Assembly (NCBI GenBank): GCA_022826025.1
Contig: JAJDVR010000012.1
Location: 1-61,478, forward strand
DNA: 61,478 bases
From: Gemmatimonadota bacterium
Lineage (GTDB): Bacteria; Gemmatimonadota; Gemmatimonadetes; Longimicrobiales; Gaopeijiaceae
Reading direction: 5' to 3'
Shown: piece by piece, positions 44,302 to 53,724 of the stretch
How the letters are laid out: the number at the start of each line of letters is the position of its first letter
Numbering within the stretch: the first letter of the stretch is position 1
The notes under the pieces: model-generated
Database searches by the model: none
What the model saw: the letters and a program-made list of their open reading frames with translations, nothing else
Told to the model about the DNA's origin: nothing
Made by a program: the position numbers and the translations under genes

Positions 44302-46809
44302 ATGATGCAGATAGCCCGGTCGAGGGAACGCATTCTTCCGCGTCCCATCGAGGAGGAGATGCGGGAGTCGTTCCTCGACTACTCGATGAGCGTCATCGTG
44401 CAACGGGCGCTGCCGGATGTGCGCGACGGGCTCAAGCCGGTGCACCGGCGCATCCTCTTCGCCATGCACGAGCTGGGGCTGGCCCCGGACCGAAGCTACA
44501 AGAAGAGCGCCACCGTGGTCGGGGACGTGCTGGGCAAGTACCACCCGCACGGGGACAGCGCGGTCTACGACGCCCTGGTGCGCATGGTGCAGGACTTCTC
44601 GCTGCGCTATCCGCTGGTGGACGGGCAGGGCAATTTCGGTTCCATCGACGGCGATCCGGCGGCGGCGTACCGCTACACGGAGGCGCGCCTCTCGCGGGTG
44701 GCCGCCGATCTCCTGACCGACATCGCCCGCGACACCGTCGACTGGACGCCCAACTTCGACGACCGCCTGCAGGAGCCGGTCGTAGTGCCATCCCGGCTCC
44801 CCAACCTGCTGATGAACGGCAGCGCCGGGATCGCGGTGGGGATGAGCACGAACGTGCCGCCGCACAACCTCGGGGAGCTGGTTGCGGCGATCAGGAAGCT
44901 GGCGGACGACGAGGAGCCGACGCTGGACGAGCTGATGGAGGTCATTCCGGGGCCGGATTTTCCGACCGGCGGCTTCATTGTCGGGCGCAAGGGCATCCGG
45001 GAGATGTACCGCACCGGCCGGGGGCGCATCGTCATGCGCGCGCGCGTGGTGCGCGAGAAGATCCGCGGCGGGAAGGAGCAGCTGGTGATTGCCGAGCTGC
45101 CCTACGCCACCTCGAAGTCCAAGATCATCGCCCAGATCGCCGGGCTTTCGCGCAAAGGGTCGCTCTCCGAGGTGTCCAACCTGCGCGACGAGTCCGACCG
45201 CGACGGCGTCCGCCTGGTCATCGAACTGAAGCGGGGCGCCCATGCCGGCACGGTGCTGAAGCGGCTTTTCCGGCGCACCAGCCTGCAATCCACCTTCGGC
45301 GCCATTCTGCTGGCGCTGGACGGGGGCGAGCCACGCGAGTTCACCCTGAAGGAAATGCTGGAGCGCTTCCGCGATCACCGAGTGGAGGTCATCCGGAGGC
45401 GGTCGCAGCATGAGCTGGCCAGGGCGGAAGACCGCGCTCACGTCGTCGAAGGCATGCTGCGCGCCCTCGATTTCATCGATGAGGTGATCGCGATCATCCG
45501 CTCCTCGGAGGACCGCGCGCAGGCGGCGGAGCGACTGCAGGGCGAGCTGGATCTGACCGAGCGGCAGGCCGGAGCCATCCTGGACATGCAGCTGGCGCGC
45601 CTGACCTCGCTCGAGCGCCAGAAGCTCGAGGACGAGCTCGTGGGGCTGCGAAAGACCATCCGCGGGCTGCAACGCATCCTGTCGAGCGAGTACCGGCAGC
45701 TGCAGGTGATGCTGGAGGAGCTGGAGGAAGGGGTACGGGAGTTCGGGGACGCGCGCCGCACGACCATTCTGGACAGAAAGGCCGCTTCGAAGGAGGTCGT
45801 GGAGGCCGCGGAGGCGGACGAGGATGTGGTGGTCACCGTCAGCCATCAGGGGTTCGTGAAGCGCATGCCCGTGCACCTGTACCGCCGCCGGCTGGCGAGC
45901 GGGAAGCTGCTCGCCGGGATGAAGCGCTACCCGGACGACTACCTCGAACGCCTCTTCGTGGCGCGCACCCAGGGGTGGATTCTCGCGTTCACGGAAGGCG
46001 GCCACGTCCACTTCCTGAGCGTGGCCGACGTGCCCGAGAGCGGCCTGGCGTCGCGCGGACAATCCCTCTACGGCCTCACGGAGGGCAGCCGGGCGGATCC
46101 GTTCACCGCGCTGCTCCAGGTGGACAGCCTGACCGCGGAGGGACAGGTGGTGTTCGTGACCGGGCGCGGCACGGTGAAGCGGACGCGCCTGTCGGAGTTC
46201 TCGAACCCGCGGCAGGCCGGGCTGGCCGCTTCCCGGGTGCGGCCGGGCGACCGCATCGTCGCGGTGATGCTCTCCGAGGGCGGCGCCGACGTCATGCTGG
46301 CGACCCGCCAAGGGCGCGCGATCCGCTTCGCCGAGGGGCAGGTGCCGGTGATGGGAAGGGCGGCCTTCGGGGTGAAGGGCATCGGGCTGCGCGGTGACGA
46401 CCTGGTGGTCTCCGCGCTCCTGATCCGCCGGGAAGGCACGGTGCTGGCGGTGTCCGACCAGGGGTGGGGCCGGCGCACGGACGTGAACGACTACCCGCGA
46501 CAGAAACGCGGCGGCCTGGGCGTCCTGATGACTCCGCCCGGCGGCGGCAAGGGGCGGTTGATCGGAGCGATCGAGGTCCTCGACCAGGACGCGGTCATGC
46601 TGGTGACGGCCGCCGGCCGGATCACCCAGGTGGTGGCGGGGGACGTGCCGGTCACCGGGAGGACCACCCGTGGGACGCCGCTGGCGCAGGTGGAGGTGGG
46701 CGACCGGGTTGTCCGGCTGACCCGCACCCAGGGGGGCGGGGGGTCGGGTGGTGAGGGATCACAGGAGAAAACGGCGCGAGAGGGGACGGCACCGCTCTTC
46801 GCTGGCTGA
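44302..46809 (+). CDS. gyrA: DNA gyrase subunit A
   Basis: The 835-residue protein has the catalytic Tyr125 (AYRYTEARL) and the quinolone-pocket residues Ser86 and Asp90 ([10 protein letters not shown]), both in the susceptible, wild-type form. The C-terminal beta-pinwheel contains QKRGGLG (734-740), corresponding to the GyrA box, which marks it as gyrase rather than topoisomerase IV. The C-terminal tail is Gly-rich. With GyrB, which is not in the window, it introduces negative supercoils. Confidence 0.95.
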   Translation: MMQIARSRERILPRPIEEEMRESFLDYSMSVIVQRALPDVRDGLKPVHRRILFAMHELGLAPDRSYKKSATVVGDVLGKYHPHGDSAVYDALVRMVQDFSLRYPLVDGQGNFGSIDGDPAAAYRYTEARLSRVAADLLTDIARDTVDWTPNFDDRLQEPVVVPSRLPNLLMNGSAGIAVGMSTNVPPHNLGELVAAIRKLADDEEPTLDELMEVIPGPDFPTGGFIVGRKGIREMYRTGRGRIVMRARVVREKIRGGKEQLVIAELPYATSKSKIIAQIAGLSRKGSLSEVSNLRDESDRDGVRLVIELKRGAHAGTVLKRLFRRTSLQSTFGAILLALDGGEPREFTLKEMLERFRDHRVEVIRRRSQHELARAEDRAHVVEGMLRALDFIDEVIAIIRSSEDRAQAAERLQGELDLTERQAGAILDMQLARLTSLERQKLEDELVGLRKTIRGLQRILSSEYRQLQVMLEELEEGVREFGDARRTTILDRKAASKEVVEAAEADEDVVVTVSHQGFVKRMPVHLYRRRLASGKLLAGMKRYPDDYLERLFVARTQGWILAFTEGGHVHFLSVADVPESGLASRGQSLYGLTEGSRADPFTALLQVDSLTAEGQVVFVTGRGTVKRTRLSEFSNPRQAGLAASRVRPGDRIVAVMLSEGGADVMLATRQGRAIRFAEGQVPVMGRAAFGVKGIGLRGDDLVVSALLIRREGTVLAVSDQGWGRRTDVNDYPRQKRGGLGVLMTPPGGGKGRLIGAIEVLDQDAVMLVTAAGRITQVVAGDVPVTGRTTRGTPLAQVEVGDRVVRLTRTQGGGGSGGEGSQEKTAREGTAPLFAG

Positions 46810-47157
46810 GAGGCCGAAGACGTGGAATGCGCCCAAGAGTGGGCGGACGGGATTGGGGTGAAGGACAGGGAATTCAGTTGGAGTCCTACGGTTTCACTCT
46901 GATAACCCCAATAGCTTTCGTTCGCCTGGATTCAGCGCAGCCAGGGATACGCTGGTCTTTCCGATGTTCACGGCATCGCGTCGCGCTTCGTAGATGCGTT
47001 GTTTCGCTGTCACTGATCCTCCAATCAAAGTGGGACGGCAACGGGGCTTCGGGACACCGGCGAGGCGGACGCGCAACAGGAATCGGCACCAGCCGCGGGT
47101 TACGTCAGGGATTTTGCCCACCACTCCCATGGACGCCAGAGCCAGGCCGATGCCGCC
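46810..47157. other. Intergenic region after gyrA, less GC-rich
   Basis: This is 348 bp between gyrA and the Rpn-like gene. It is visibly less GC-rich than its surroundings. It holds one possible small minus-strand gene (46894-47013), annotated separately. No tRNA, insertion-sequence end or clear terminator was seen. Confidence 0.5.
46894..47013 (-). CDS. Possible 39-residue small protein
   Basis: A GTG start (47011-47013) with GGAGG four bases upstream opens a short frame: VTAKQRIYEARRDAVNIGKT followed by SVSLAALNPGERKLLGLSE. The sequence is charged and amphipathic and reads like a real protein, but I recognise no family. It may be a genuine small protein or a remnant. Confidence 0.3.
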   Translation of the reverse strand: MTAKQRIYEARRDAVNIGKTSVSLAALNPGERKLLGLSE

Positions 47158-48144
47158 ATGGAAGCGCCCCGGATTTTGTCGACATTCACCCGGACCTGTC
47201 AGGTCACCTGCTTCTACGGATCCGGGCATCCCGTGCACGACGCCGCATTCAAGAAGATGTTCTCTCATCCGCTGATGATCGAACTGCTCGTGCGCGGCCA
47301 TGTTCCCGAATGGGGAGACCGAGTCGACTATTCAACGCTCAAGCAACTGCCACCGGAACTTGTGAGCCAGAGCCTGCAGCGGCGCTACCCCGATATGATG
47401 TGGCGAGCCCGCACCGGCGACGGCGAGAGCGATCTGCTGATCCTGCTGGAGTTCCAGGCACGCCCTGACCGCTTCATGGCGCTGCGAACGACCACGTACG
47501 CCTGCCTTGCTCTTGAAGGTCTCGTTGAACGCAAGGCGCTCGCCCGGAATGGCCGGCTTCCAGAGGTCGTGTCCCTGGTTCTGCACCATGGGGACAGACC
47601 CCGGAATGCTCCTGTGCGACTGGCCGAGCTGTTCGGACGTTCCTCGCCGGGAGCATATCGACTGGTCCCCCGGCGATCCGCCGAAGAATTGGCGATCCCC
47701 ATGCCATCCGACTTGCCTTCGATGGCGCTGGGCCTCGCCCGTGAGCGGACTCCAGAGGAAATGCGGCCGCAGCTTGGCGCGCTGAGGCGTGCGACAGAAG
47801 CATGCCATGACGAAGACTTCGACCGGTTCATGGGCGGCTGCGTCCGGGCGATGTTAGTTTCGAGAGGTTTCTCTGCCGAGCAACTGGAGGAGGCGATGAC
47901 CATGGGAAGGGTCATGACGGCATTCGAGCGCGGGTTGGAAGAAATGGTCAGCCGGGGGCGCGTTGAGGGACGGGCACTGATGCTGCGTCAGATGGCAGCC
48001 CGGAAGTATGGATCCGAGACCGAGGACGAGTTGTCGTCCCTACTCGCCCGGCTCCCGGATCCCGAGCGCTTCGACCAGGTGGCAAGCGCCATTCTGGAGT
48101 GCGATTCGAGCGAGGAATTCATCGCCCGGGTGCGGGAGATCTGA
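47158..48144 (+). CDS. Rpn/PD-(D/E)XK-type nuclease-transposase family protein
   Basis: The 328-residue protein resembles the Rpn/transposase_31 (COG5464) family: HDAAFKKMFSHPLMIELLVR, a DLLILLEFQ segment with the acidic/Gln core of the nuclease, and MALRTTTYACLALEGL. Rpn proteins promote RecA-independent recombination and are DNA nucleases. The C-terminus (GRVEGRALMLRQMAARKYG) matches the helical tail common in the family. A GTG at 47233 (VHDAAFKK) is a credible alternative start. It often behaves as an accessory gene. Confidence 0.7.
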   Translation: MEAPRILSTFTRTCQVTCFYGSGHPVHDAAFKKMFSHPLMIELLVRGHVPEWGDRVDYSTLKQLPPELVSQSLQRRYPDMMWRARTGDGESDLLILLEFQARPDRFMALRTTTYACLALEGLVERKALARNGRLPEVVSLVLHHGDRPRNAPVRLAELFGRSSPGAYRLVPRRSAEELAIPMPSDLPSMALGLARERTPEEMRPQLGALRRATEACHDEDFDRFMGGCVRAMLVSRGFSAEQLEEAMTMGRVMTAFERGLEEMVSRGRVEGRALMLRQMAARKYGSETEDELSSLLARLPDPERFDQVASAILECDSSEEFIARVREI

Positions 48145-48165
48145 CACCCTGACGTAACGTCACCG

Positions 48166-48708
48166 CTACTCCACATACGCCCACAACCACTCCCGGCTCT
48201 CGCTGTCCAGCGCGGAGGTATCGCGCACGTAGTAGAGATCGCCGGAGACGTCCCGGATCAGGAAGCCCGAATCCGACACTTCGCGCGGCCAGTCGTCGCG
48301 CCGGGTCTGAAAGGAGCGGGGTCCCTGGCGGGTTTCGACCCGCCAGTACCGGATCTCGACTTCCTCCTCCACGGCGCGAATGCGCGTCACCTCCAGCACG
48401 AAACCGGCTTCGGCGAGTGCATCCTCAAGGGCCGCGCGCGAGCTCGCGTCGAGTTCGCCCGCGTCGCGCACCAGGGCGACCTCTTCGTCCTCGGCATCCC
48501 GCAACGACACGAATCGTCCCGGTTCCGTCCAGGGAAAGCACCGGTGCACCTTCACCCGGACTTCACGGCCTGCGGTCCGTGCCCACAACTGCCCGTCGAT
48601 GCGCCGCTCCAGCTTCACCACCGGGCCTGCATTCCCCACCACCGCGCCCCTCCTCACCGTCGTCGTCATGGACTCCGTCGTCATCGTCGTCACTTCCTCG
48701 CATCGCAT
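48166..48708 (-). CDS. DUF1854-family protein paired with an ABC exporter
   Basis: The 180-residue protein has the DUF1854 core (VHRCFPWTEPGRFVSLRDAE, EVEIRYWRVETRQGPRSF, GFLIRDVSGDLYYVRD). DUF1854 genes are known to sit next to an ABC exporter with an extended N-terminus in gene sets annotated as cyanophycin-associated; their biochemical role is not known. The ATG lies 3 bp after the ABC gene and has GAGGAG upstream, so the two form one operon. No cyanophycin synthetase is present in the window. Confidence 0.8.
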   Translation of the reverse strand: MRCEEVTTMTTESMTTTVRRGAVVGNAGPVVKLERRIDGQLWARTAGREVRVKVHRCFPWTEPGRFVSLRDAEDEEVALVRDAGELDASSRAALEDALAEAGFVLEVTRIRAVEEEVEIRYWRVETRQGPRSFQTRRDDWPREVSDSGFLIRDVSGDLYYVRDTSALDSESREWLWAYVE

Positions 48709-48711
48709 GTC

Positions 48712-51057
48712 TCAATTCTCCTCTTGTCGCGGACGCTGCAGCTCCAGCTGCATCTCGTGCAGACGCCGATAGATGCCCCGTGGATTCTCCAGCAGCTCCC
48801 CGTGCGTTCCCGCCTCCACCAACTGTCCGTCCTTCATCACGAAGAGACGCGATGCCCGGTGCAGGGTGGACAGCCGGTGCGCGATCGCGAACACCGTGCG
48901 TCCGGCCACCAGCCGGTCCAGCGCCTCCTGAATCTTCCGTTCCGTCTCCGTGTCCACCGCGCTGGTGGCCTCGTCGAGGATGAGGATGCGCGGGTCGTGC
49001 AGGATCGCCCGAGCGATCGACACCCGCTGCCTCTCGCCGCCGGAGAGGGTCTGTCCGCGTTCTCCCACCACGGTGTCGTAGCCGTGCGGAAGGCGGCAGA
49101 TGAAGTCGTGCGCGTTGGCGGCCTTGCCCGCTTCGATCACCCGCTCCAGGCCGGCGTCCGGGTGTCCGTAGCGGATGTTCTCCACCACCGTGCCGTGGAA
49201 CAGGTAGGGGTCCTGCAGCACCATGCCCATCTGGCGGCGATAGTGTCCGATCTCGAGCGCCCCGATGTCGACGCCGTCGATGCGGATGGTCCCGCCCGTG
49301 GTGTCGTGGAAGCGCGCGATGAGGTTGACGACCGTCGTCTTTCCGCCGCCCGACGGCCCCACCAGCCCGATCATCTCGCCGGGCTCCACGTCGAAGGTCA
49401 CCCCGCGCAGAACCTGCCGCACGCCGTCGTACCCGAACGTCACCGAATCGAAGGACACCCGGCCCGCGAGCGGCTCGAGGCGCACCGCCCGCGGCTGCTC
49501 CACGATCTCCGGCTCGGTGTCGAGCACCTCGAAGACCCGGTGCGCCGAACTCGTCGCCCGGTTCATGGTGCGCGCCATCTGGCCGATGATCTCCACCGGC
49601 CCGATGAACATGGTGGTGTAGAGCAGGAACGAGACGAAGGTCCCTGCGGACAGGCCGGGCGCCGCGCCCGGTCCCTCGAGCAGCCGCGGCAGGGCGAACG
49701 CCCACACCGCCACGGTGGTCCCGTGCACCGCGAGCATCAGCCCCGGCCAGAAGGTCGTCCACATGCGATGGATCCGGTTGTACTCCTCCGTCACGCTGGC
49801 ATTGCGGCGATCGAAGCGCCGCGTCTCCCGCTCCTCCTGGTTGAAGGTCTTCACCACGCGCATGCCGGGGATCGTGTCGGAGAGGATGTCGGTCACGCCG
49901 GACCACTTGCGCCAGGCGCGCATGAAGAGGCGCTGGATGCGTTCGCCGTGCAGGTAGATGGCCCAGCAGAAGAGCGGGACCGGCGCCGTCATCACCAGCC
50001 CGAGCTTCCAGTCGAGGCTCAGCAGCACGATGCCGAGCCCGCCCAGCATGACCAGCGACAGCGACACGTCCACCACTCCGAAGGCCAGGAATTCCCATAG
50101 CCGGTCGGTGTCCGAACTCACGCGCGTGATGATGCTTCCGGTCTTCTTGCGCATGTAGAAGGACATGGAGAGCCGCTGGAGATGCTCGTACAGCTCGGTG
50201 CGCAGGTCGCGCGCGACCCACTCGCCCAGCACGGAGAGCATGCGCAGCCGCACCAGCGCGGCCGCCTGCCGCACGACGTAGACGAGCGCCATCGCTCCAA
50301 CGGCGACCCACGCCGCCAGCGTGCCCCGGGAGACATCCAGCGTACCGTCCTGCACCGGCTGGATGACATCGTCCAACAGGTATCCGGCGAGATAGGGGGG
50401 GATCAGGCTCACCAGCGTGATCAGTCCCGCCGCCGCAAGCCCGGCGGTTACCTCCTTCCGGTACGGCCGCAGGTAGCCGAGCAACCTCCAGATCACCGCT
50501 ACCCGAGAGCCCGCGACCATGGCCTGGGCTTCGCGGATCGGTGCCGCCACGCTCTCGGCGTAGGTCTCGTCCGGCGTCGCCGGCTCGACGCGTCTGCCGT
50601 GCAACTGCTCCTCGAGAACGAAGCGCAGGTTCTCCATCGCGCGCCGCTGCCTGTGCGTGTAGCGCACCGTGGCGAGCGGCGGCTCGTCGGGTTCGGCCAG
50701 GAAGGACAACACGGTGCCGGAGAGACCCGGTGATTCGCTGACCGCCTTGATCGCGGAGCGTGGAACGCTGCGAATCTCCCACTCGCCGGATGCGTTCTCG
50801 TCGCGGGGGTCGTGCCCTGCGACCCTCCGCCGCGCGACCGCCAGATGCTCCTGCCCCAGGGCGACCCAGGTCTCCGACAGGCGGAGCCCGGCGTCCAGGT
50901 CGGCCAGGGCGTAGAGCTGCACCGGCGCACCGCTCCACGCCGCTTCGATGACGGCCCGCGCCCCGGCGGGCATTCTCCCCGGCTGGTTGGTGTATCGGGC
51001 GACGATTTCGCGGTCCATTCTCCCGCTGCGCCTCTTCATCTCCTCGCTCTGTCGCAT
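48712..51057 (-). CDS. ABC exporter (fused TMD-NBD) with N-terminal extension
   Basis: The 781-residue half-transporter has six transmembrane helices (~190-480) and an NBD (Walker A GPSGGGKTT, signature LSGGERQRV, Walker B ILILDEATSAVD, H-loop AIAHRLST). Unusually, ~180 soluble residues precede the first helix (ARAVIEAAWSGAPVQLYALA, FLAEPDEPPLATVRYT), a region seen in exporters paired with DUF1854. It presumably works as a homodimer exporting an unknown substrate. A 17-bp hairpin stands 25 bp upstream of its ATG. Confidence 0.85.
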   Translation of the reverse strand: MRQSEEMKRRSGRMDREIVARYTNQPGRMPAGARAVIEAAWSGAPVQLYALADLDAGLRLSETWVALGQEHLAVARRRVAGHDPRDENASGEWEIRSVPRSAIKAVSESPGLSGTVLSFLAEPDEPPLATVRYTHRQRRAMENLRFVLEEQLHGRRVEPATPDETYAESVAAPIREAQAMVAGSRVAVIWRLLGYLRPYRKEVTAGLAAAGLITLVSLIPPYLAGYLLDDVIQPVQDGTLDVSRGTLAAWVAVGAMALVYVVRQAAALVRLRMLSVLGEWVARDLRTELYEHLQRLSMSFYMRKKTGSIITRVSSDTDRLWEFLAFGVVDVSLSLVMLGGLGIVLLSLDWKLGLVMTAPVPLFCWAIYLHGERIQRLFMRAWRKWSGVTDILSDTIPGMRVVKTFNQEERETRRFDRRNASVTEEYNRIHRMWTTFWPGLMLAVHGTTVAVWAFALPRLLEGPGAAPGLSAGTFVSFLLYTTMFIGPVEIIGQMARTMNRATSSAHRVFEVLDTEPEIVEQPRAVRLEPLAGRVSFDSVTFGYDGVRQVLRGVTFDVEPGEMIGLVGPSGGGKTTVVNLIARFHDTTGGTIRIDGVDIGALEIGHYRRQMGMVLQDPYLFHGTVVENIRYGHPDAGLERVIEAGKAANAHDFICRLPHGYDTVVGERGQTLSGGERQRVSIARAILHDPRILILDEATSAVDTETERKIQEALDRLVAGRTVFAIAHRLSTLHRASRLFVMKDGQLVEAGTHGELLENPRGIYRRLHEMQLELQRPRQEEN

Positions 51058-51081
51058 TCTCTCTCACTCCACAAAAGCAAA

Positions 51082-51122
51082 CGGCCCATCGGGTCCGCCG
51101 TGGAAGCGGACCCGATGGGCCG
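51082..51122 (-). terminator. 17-bp perfect hairpin in the leader of the ABC/DUF1854 operon
   Basis: CGGCCCATCGGGTCCGC (51082-51098) and its exact reverse complement (51106-51122) enclose a 7-nt loop. On the minus strand the stem is followed by GTTTGCTTTTG, a broken U-run, so it has the form of an intrinsic terminator. There is no gene upstream on that strand for over 600 bp, so it may attenuate transcription into the ABC gene, terminate a short RNA, or stabilise the mRNA. Confidence 0.6.
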
Positions 51123-51709
51123 GACTTTCTCGGAAAGCCCCTGGCTCTGTTAGGGTTCGGCCTCCCTGGGCGGGGTGCCCCCGGCGACGTGCGCTACCGC
51201 GCGGCCGGCGGGCACGACGATCCGGAACCACACCGGAGCGGGACGCACTCGCGCCCTCCGGGTCCGGATCGGATGGAACTGAAGAACTCTCATAAGCCGG
51301 TCGGTGATTCTCTCGAGTTGGTGGCCGGATCGAAGGCGCGTCGGCCTGCCATGGATTGACGCGTGTTGCCTGCCGGCAACCTCGACGGAGCCGTGGCGGG
51401 AAGCCGCGCAGTTGCCCCTGTACGCACGACCGATGCGTCAGGTTTCAGAATCTCCTTCGCGGACTTGCGGTCCGTCCGGCGAGTGGAGCCCGGGCCTGCT
51501 ACACCTCCGCTCGCCCTTGCAGCCTGTTTGAAGATTGCGGTAATCTCATGCAATCAGGCCGATGACTCGCTCTATGATTGCAGTTGTGATCCGTCCGTGA
51601 CAGACTCGGCGCGCTTTTGGCGCGGAAGAAGACGCGAAGCCACGAAGCCGCGCAGAGCAACTGACAGGCGATCGAGACCTTCGGCTCCCACTGCGGAACG
51701 GAGCACACG
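51123..51709. other. Intergenic region between divergent ABC and P450 genes
   Basis: About 590 bp without a convincing gene; short open frames here are low-complexity. On the minus strand it would be the leader of the ABC operon. An 8-bp inverted repeat, TGCAATCA (51549-51556) and TGATTGCA (51575-51582), lies in an AT-richer patch ~130 bp upstream of the P450 gene and could be an operator. Promoters are not clearly visible. Confidence 0.5.
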
Positions 51710-53707
51710 ATGCTGAGGTTCGCGGAGGAAATCCTTGTTCTCGTCCTGGACGAGGAGCGGGGGGATCTGGCCCCCAACCTGCCCGCGCGCTCACTCGACC
51801 TGGCGCTCGCCGGAGCAGTGCTGATGGATCTCGCGCTCGAGGACCGCATCGACACGGATCTCGAGCGCCTGATACTCGTGGATCCCACGCCTCTCGACGA
51901 CGATATCCTCGATCCGACGCTGGCAGAGATCGCGCGCGCGGACCGGTCGCGCGACACGGCCTATTGGCTCGGCCGGATCGCCGCCCAGGGAGACGGCATC
52001 CGGCGTACCGCGCTCGCCCGCCTGATCGAGCGCGGCATTCTGAGATCCGAGGCGCACGGGCTTCTGTCCCTGGTTCCCGCCGTGTCCCGGTCGCGGCTCT
52101 ATCCCGCCGCCGACGGGCAGCCGGTCGAAGAGGCCAGGCTGCGGATCATGCGCGTGCTGTTCAGCGACGACGTCCCGGATCCCCGGGACATCGCGATGAT
52201 CGCGCTCGCCAACGCTTGCGGCGTGTTCCGCACCATTCTGTCGTCGGAGGAGCGCGAACAGGTCCGGGATCGCATCGATCTGCTGAAGCATCTGGACCTG
52301 ATCGGCCGGACGATGGGCCTGGCGATCGAAGGACTCGAGGCGCGCGACGCACCACCTTCAGAGCCTCGGCAACCGAAGGAGATCCCGGCGGTGCCGGGCC
52401 TTCCGCTGCTGGGCAACGGCCTGGCCATGCGGAAGGGAGTCGTGACCTTCCTTGCCCGCCAGTACCGTGAGCTGGGTCCGATCTTCAGAATACGTGTTCC
52501 GGGGCGCCGGTTCGTGTGCATCGCGGGGCCGGAAGCGGCCAATTTCCTGACCTCGCGCGGGAAGACCGTGTTCCGGTCGCTCGAGCCCATGGCAAACTTC
52601 CACAACCAGATGGACGCATCGCGTTCGATCCTGACCATGGACGGGATCGATCACGTCACAACGCGGAAGGCCCAGGCCAGGGGATACGCGGTCCGGGTCA
52701 TGAGGGATCGGTCGCAAGAGGTCGTCGACATCACGAGCGACGAGATCGCCAAGTGGCCGGTGGGGGAACCGTTCGAGGCGTTGCCGGCATTCCAGAACGT
52801 CATCGCCGAGCAAATGGGCTACATGATGGCGGGCTATTCCCCGCAGGGCTACACGCGCGAACTGTGCACACTCCTCGGCGGGTTGCTCCTCAGCGCCTCG
52901 GTGTTTCCGCACATCATGAAGCTCCCGCGGTTCCGGCGTGCCCGCGCACGAGGCCACGAGCTGGCCGAGACGGTCCTCGCACACAAGCGCAAGGTGGGTC
53001 CACGCAAATCGACGCCGGACTTCATCGATCTGATGCTCGAACTGCGCGAGGCCGATCCCCAACTCCTGCCCGAGACGAACCTGAGCTTGACCGTGCTGGC
53101 GCCGTACATGGTCGGACTGGATACCACGGCGAGCACGTGCGCCTTCATGCTCTACAACATGCTGAAGCGTCCGGGGCTCATGGGGCGCATGACCGCCGAG
53201 GCGGACGCCCTGTTCGAGAACGGCCCCGTGTCCGGCGAGGGGCTCCGGCGGCTCGACGTCTCACGCCGCGTGGCGATGGAGACCCTCCGGCTTCATCCGG
53301 TCTCCCCCGCCGTGCTTCGGACGACCGCCAACTCGTTCGAGTTCGCGGGTCACAGGGTCCCCGCCGGCACCCAGGTCATGATCGGTACGGCGGTCGGGCA
53401 CACGCTCGAAGAGTACTTTCCCGACCCGGAGCGCTTCGACATCGACCGCTACACGCCGGCTCGCGGCGAACACCGGCAGCGCGGCGCCTACGTTCCCTTC
53501 GGGGCTGGCAACCACCGGTGCCTCGGCAGCGGTCTCGTCCCGCTCCAGCTCGGCCTCACCATGGCCACAATACTGAGGGAACTCGTTCTGGAACGGCTCG
53601 ATCCGGATCATGCGCTGCGGGTGAGATCGTTCCCGACCATGCAGCCGGTGGGCTTCAGGGTCCGTGTTCTCGCCCGCCGGACGCACGACACGCCAGTGAC
53701 GAACTGA
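51710..53707 (+). CDS. GPP34-like domain fused to cytochrome P450
   Basis: The 665-residue protein combines two domains. Residues ~1-215 read as a GPP34 (Golgi phosphoprotein 3-like) domain: EEILVLVLDEERGDLAP, LDLALAGAVLMDLALEDRID and ALARLIERGIL. Residues ~225-660 are a complete P450 with the proline-rich hinge PAVPGLPLLGN, I-helix GLDTT (469-473), ExxR as ETLR (524-527), and the haem loop FGAGNHRCLG with Cys604. GPP34 proteins bind phosphoinositide membranes in eukaryotes; bacterial roles are unknown. No reductase partner is adjacent. The acyltransferase gene begins 17 bp downstream. Confidence 0.85.
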   Translation: MLRFAEEILVLVLDEERGDLAPNLPARSLDLALAGAVLMDLALEDRIDTDLERLILVDPTPLDDDILDPTLAEIARADRSRDTAYWLGRIAAQGDGIRRTALARLIERGILRSEAHGLLSLVPAVSRSRLYPAADGQPVEEARLRIMRVLFSDDVPDPRDIAMIALANACGVFRTILSSEEREQVRDRIDLLKHLDLIGRTMGLAIEGLEARDAPPSEPRQPKEIPAVPGLPLLGNGLAMRKGVVTFLARQYRELGPIFRIRVPGRRFVCIAGPEAANFLTSRGKTVFRSLEPMANFHNQMDASRSILTMDGIDHVTTRKAQARGYAVRVMRDRSQEVVDITSDEIAKWPVGEPFEALPAFQNVIAEQMGYMMAGYSPQGYTRELCTLLGGLLLSASVFPHIMKLPRFRRARARGHELAETVLAHKRKVGPRKSTPDFIDLMLELREADPQLLPETNLSLTVLAPYMVGLDTTASTCAFMLYNMLKRPGLMGRMTAEADALFENGPVSGEGLRRLDVSRRVAMETLRLHPVSPAVLRTTANSFEFAGHRVPAGTQVMIGTAVGHTLEEYFPDPERFDIDRYTPARGEHRQRGAYVPFGAGNHRCLGSGLVPLQLGLTMATILRELVLERLDPDHALRVRSFPTMQPVGFRVRVLARRTHDTPVTN

Positions 53708-53724
53708 ACCAGGCACCAGGTCTC

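Noticed and set aside
48150-48162. TGACGT-A-ACGTCA between the Rpn-like gene and the DUF1854 gene
   Set aside because: It lies between convergent genes, is too short for a terminator stem and has no T-run.
51634-51652. Short repeated CGAAGCC units upstream of the P450 gene
   Set aside because: Only two imperfect copies; resembles common gene-end repeats but too short to call a repeat family here.
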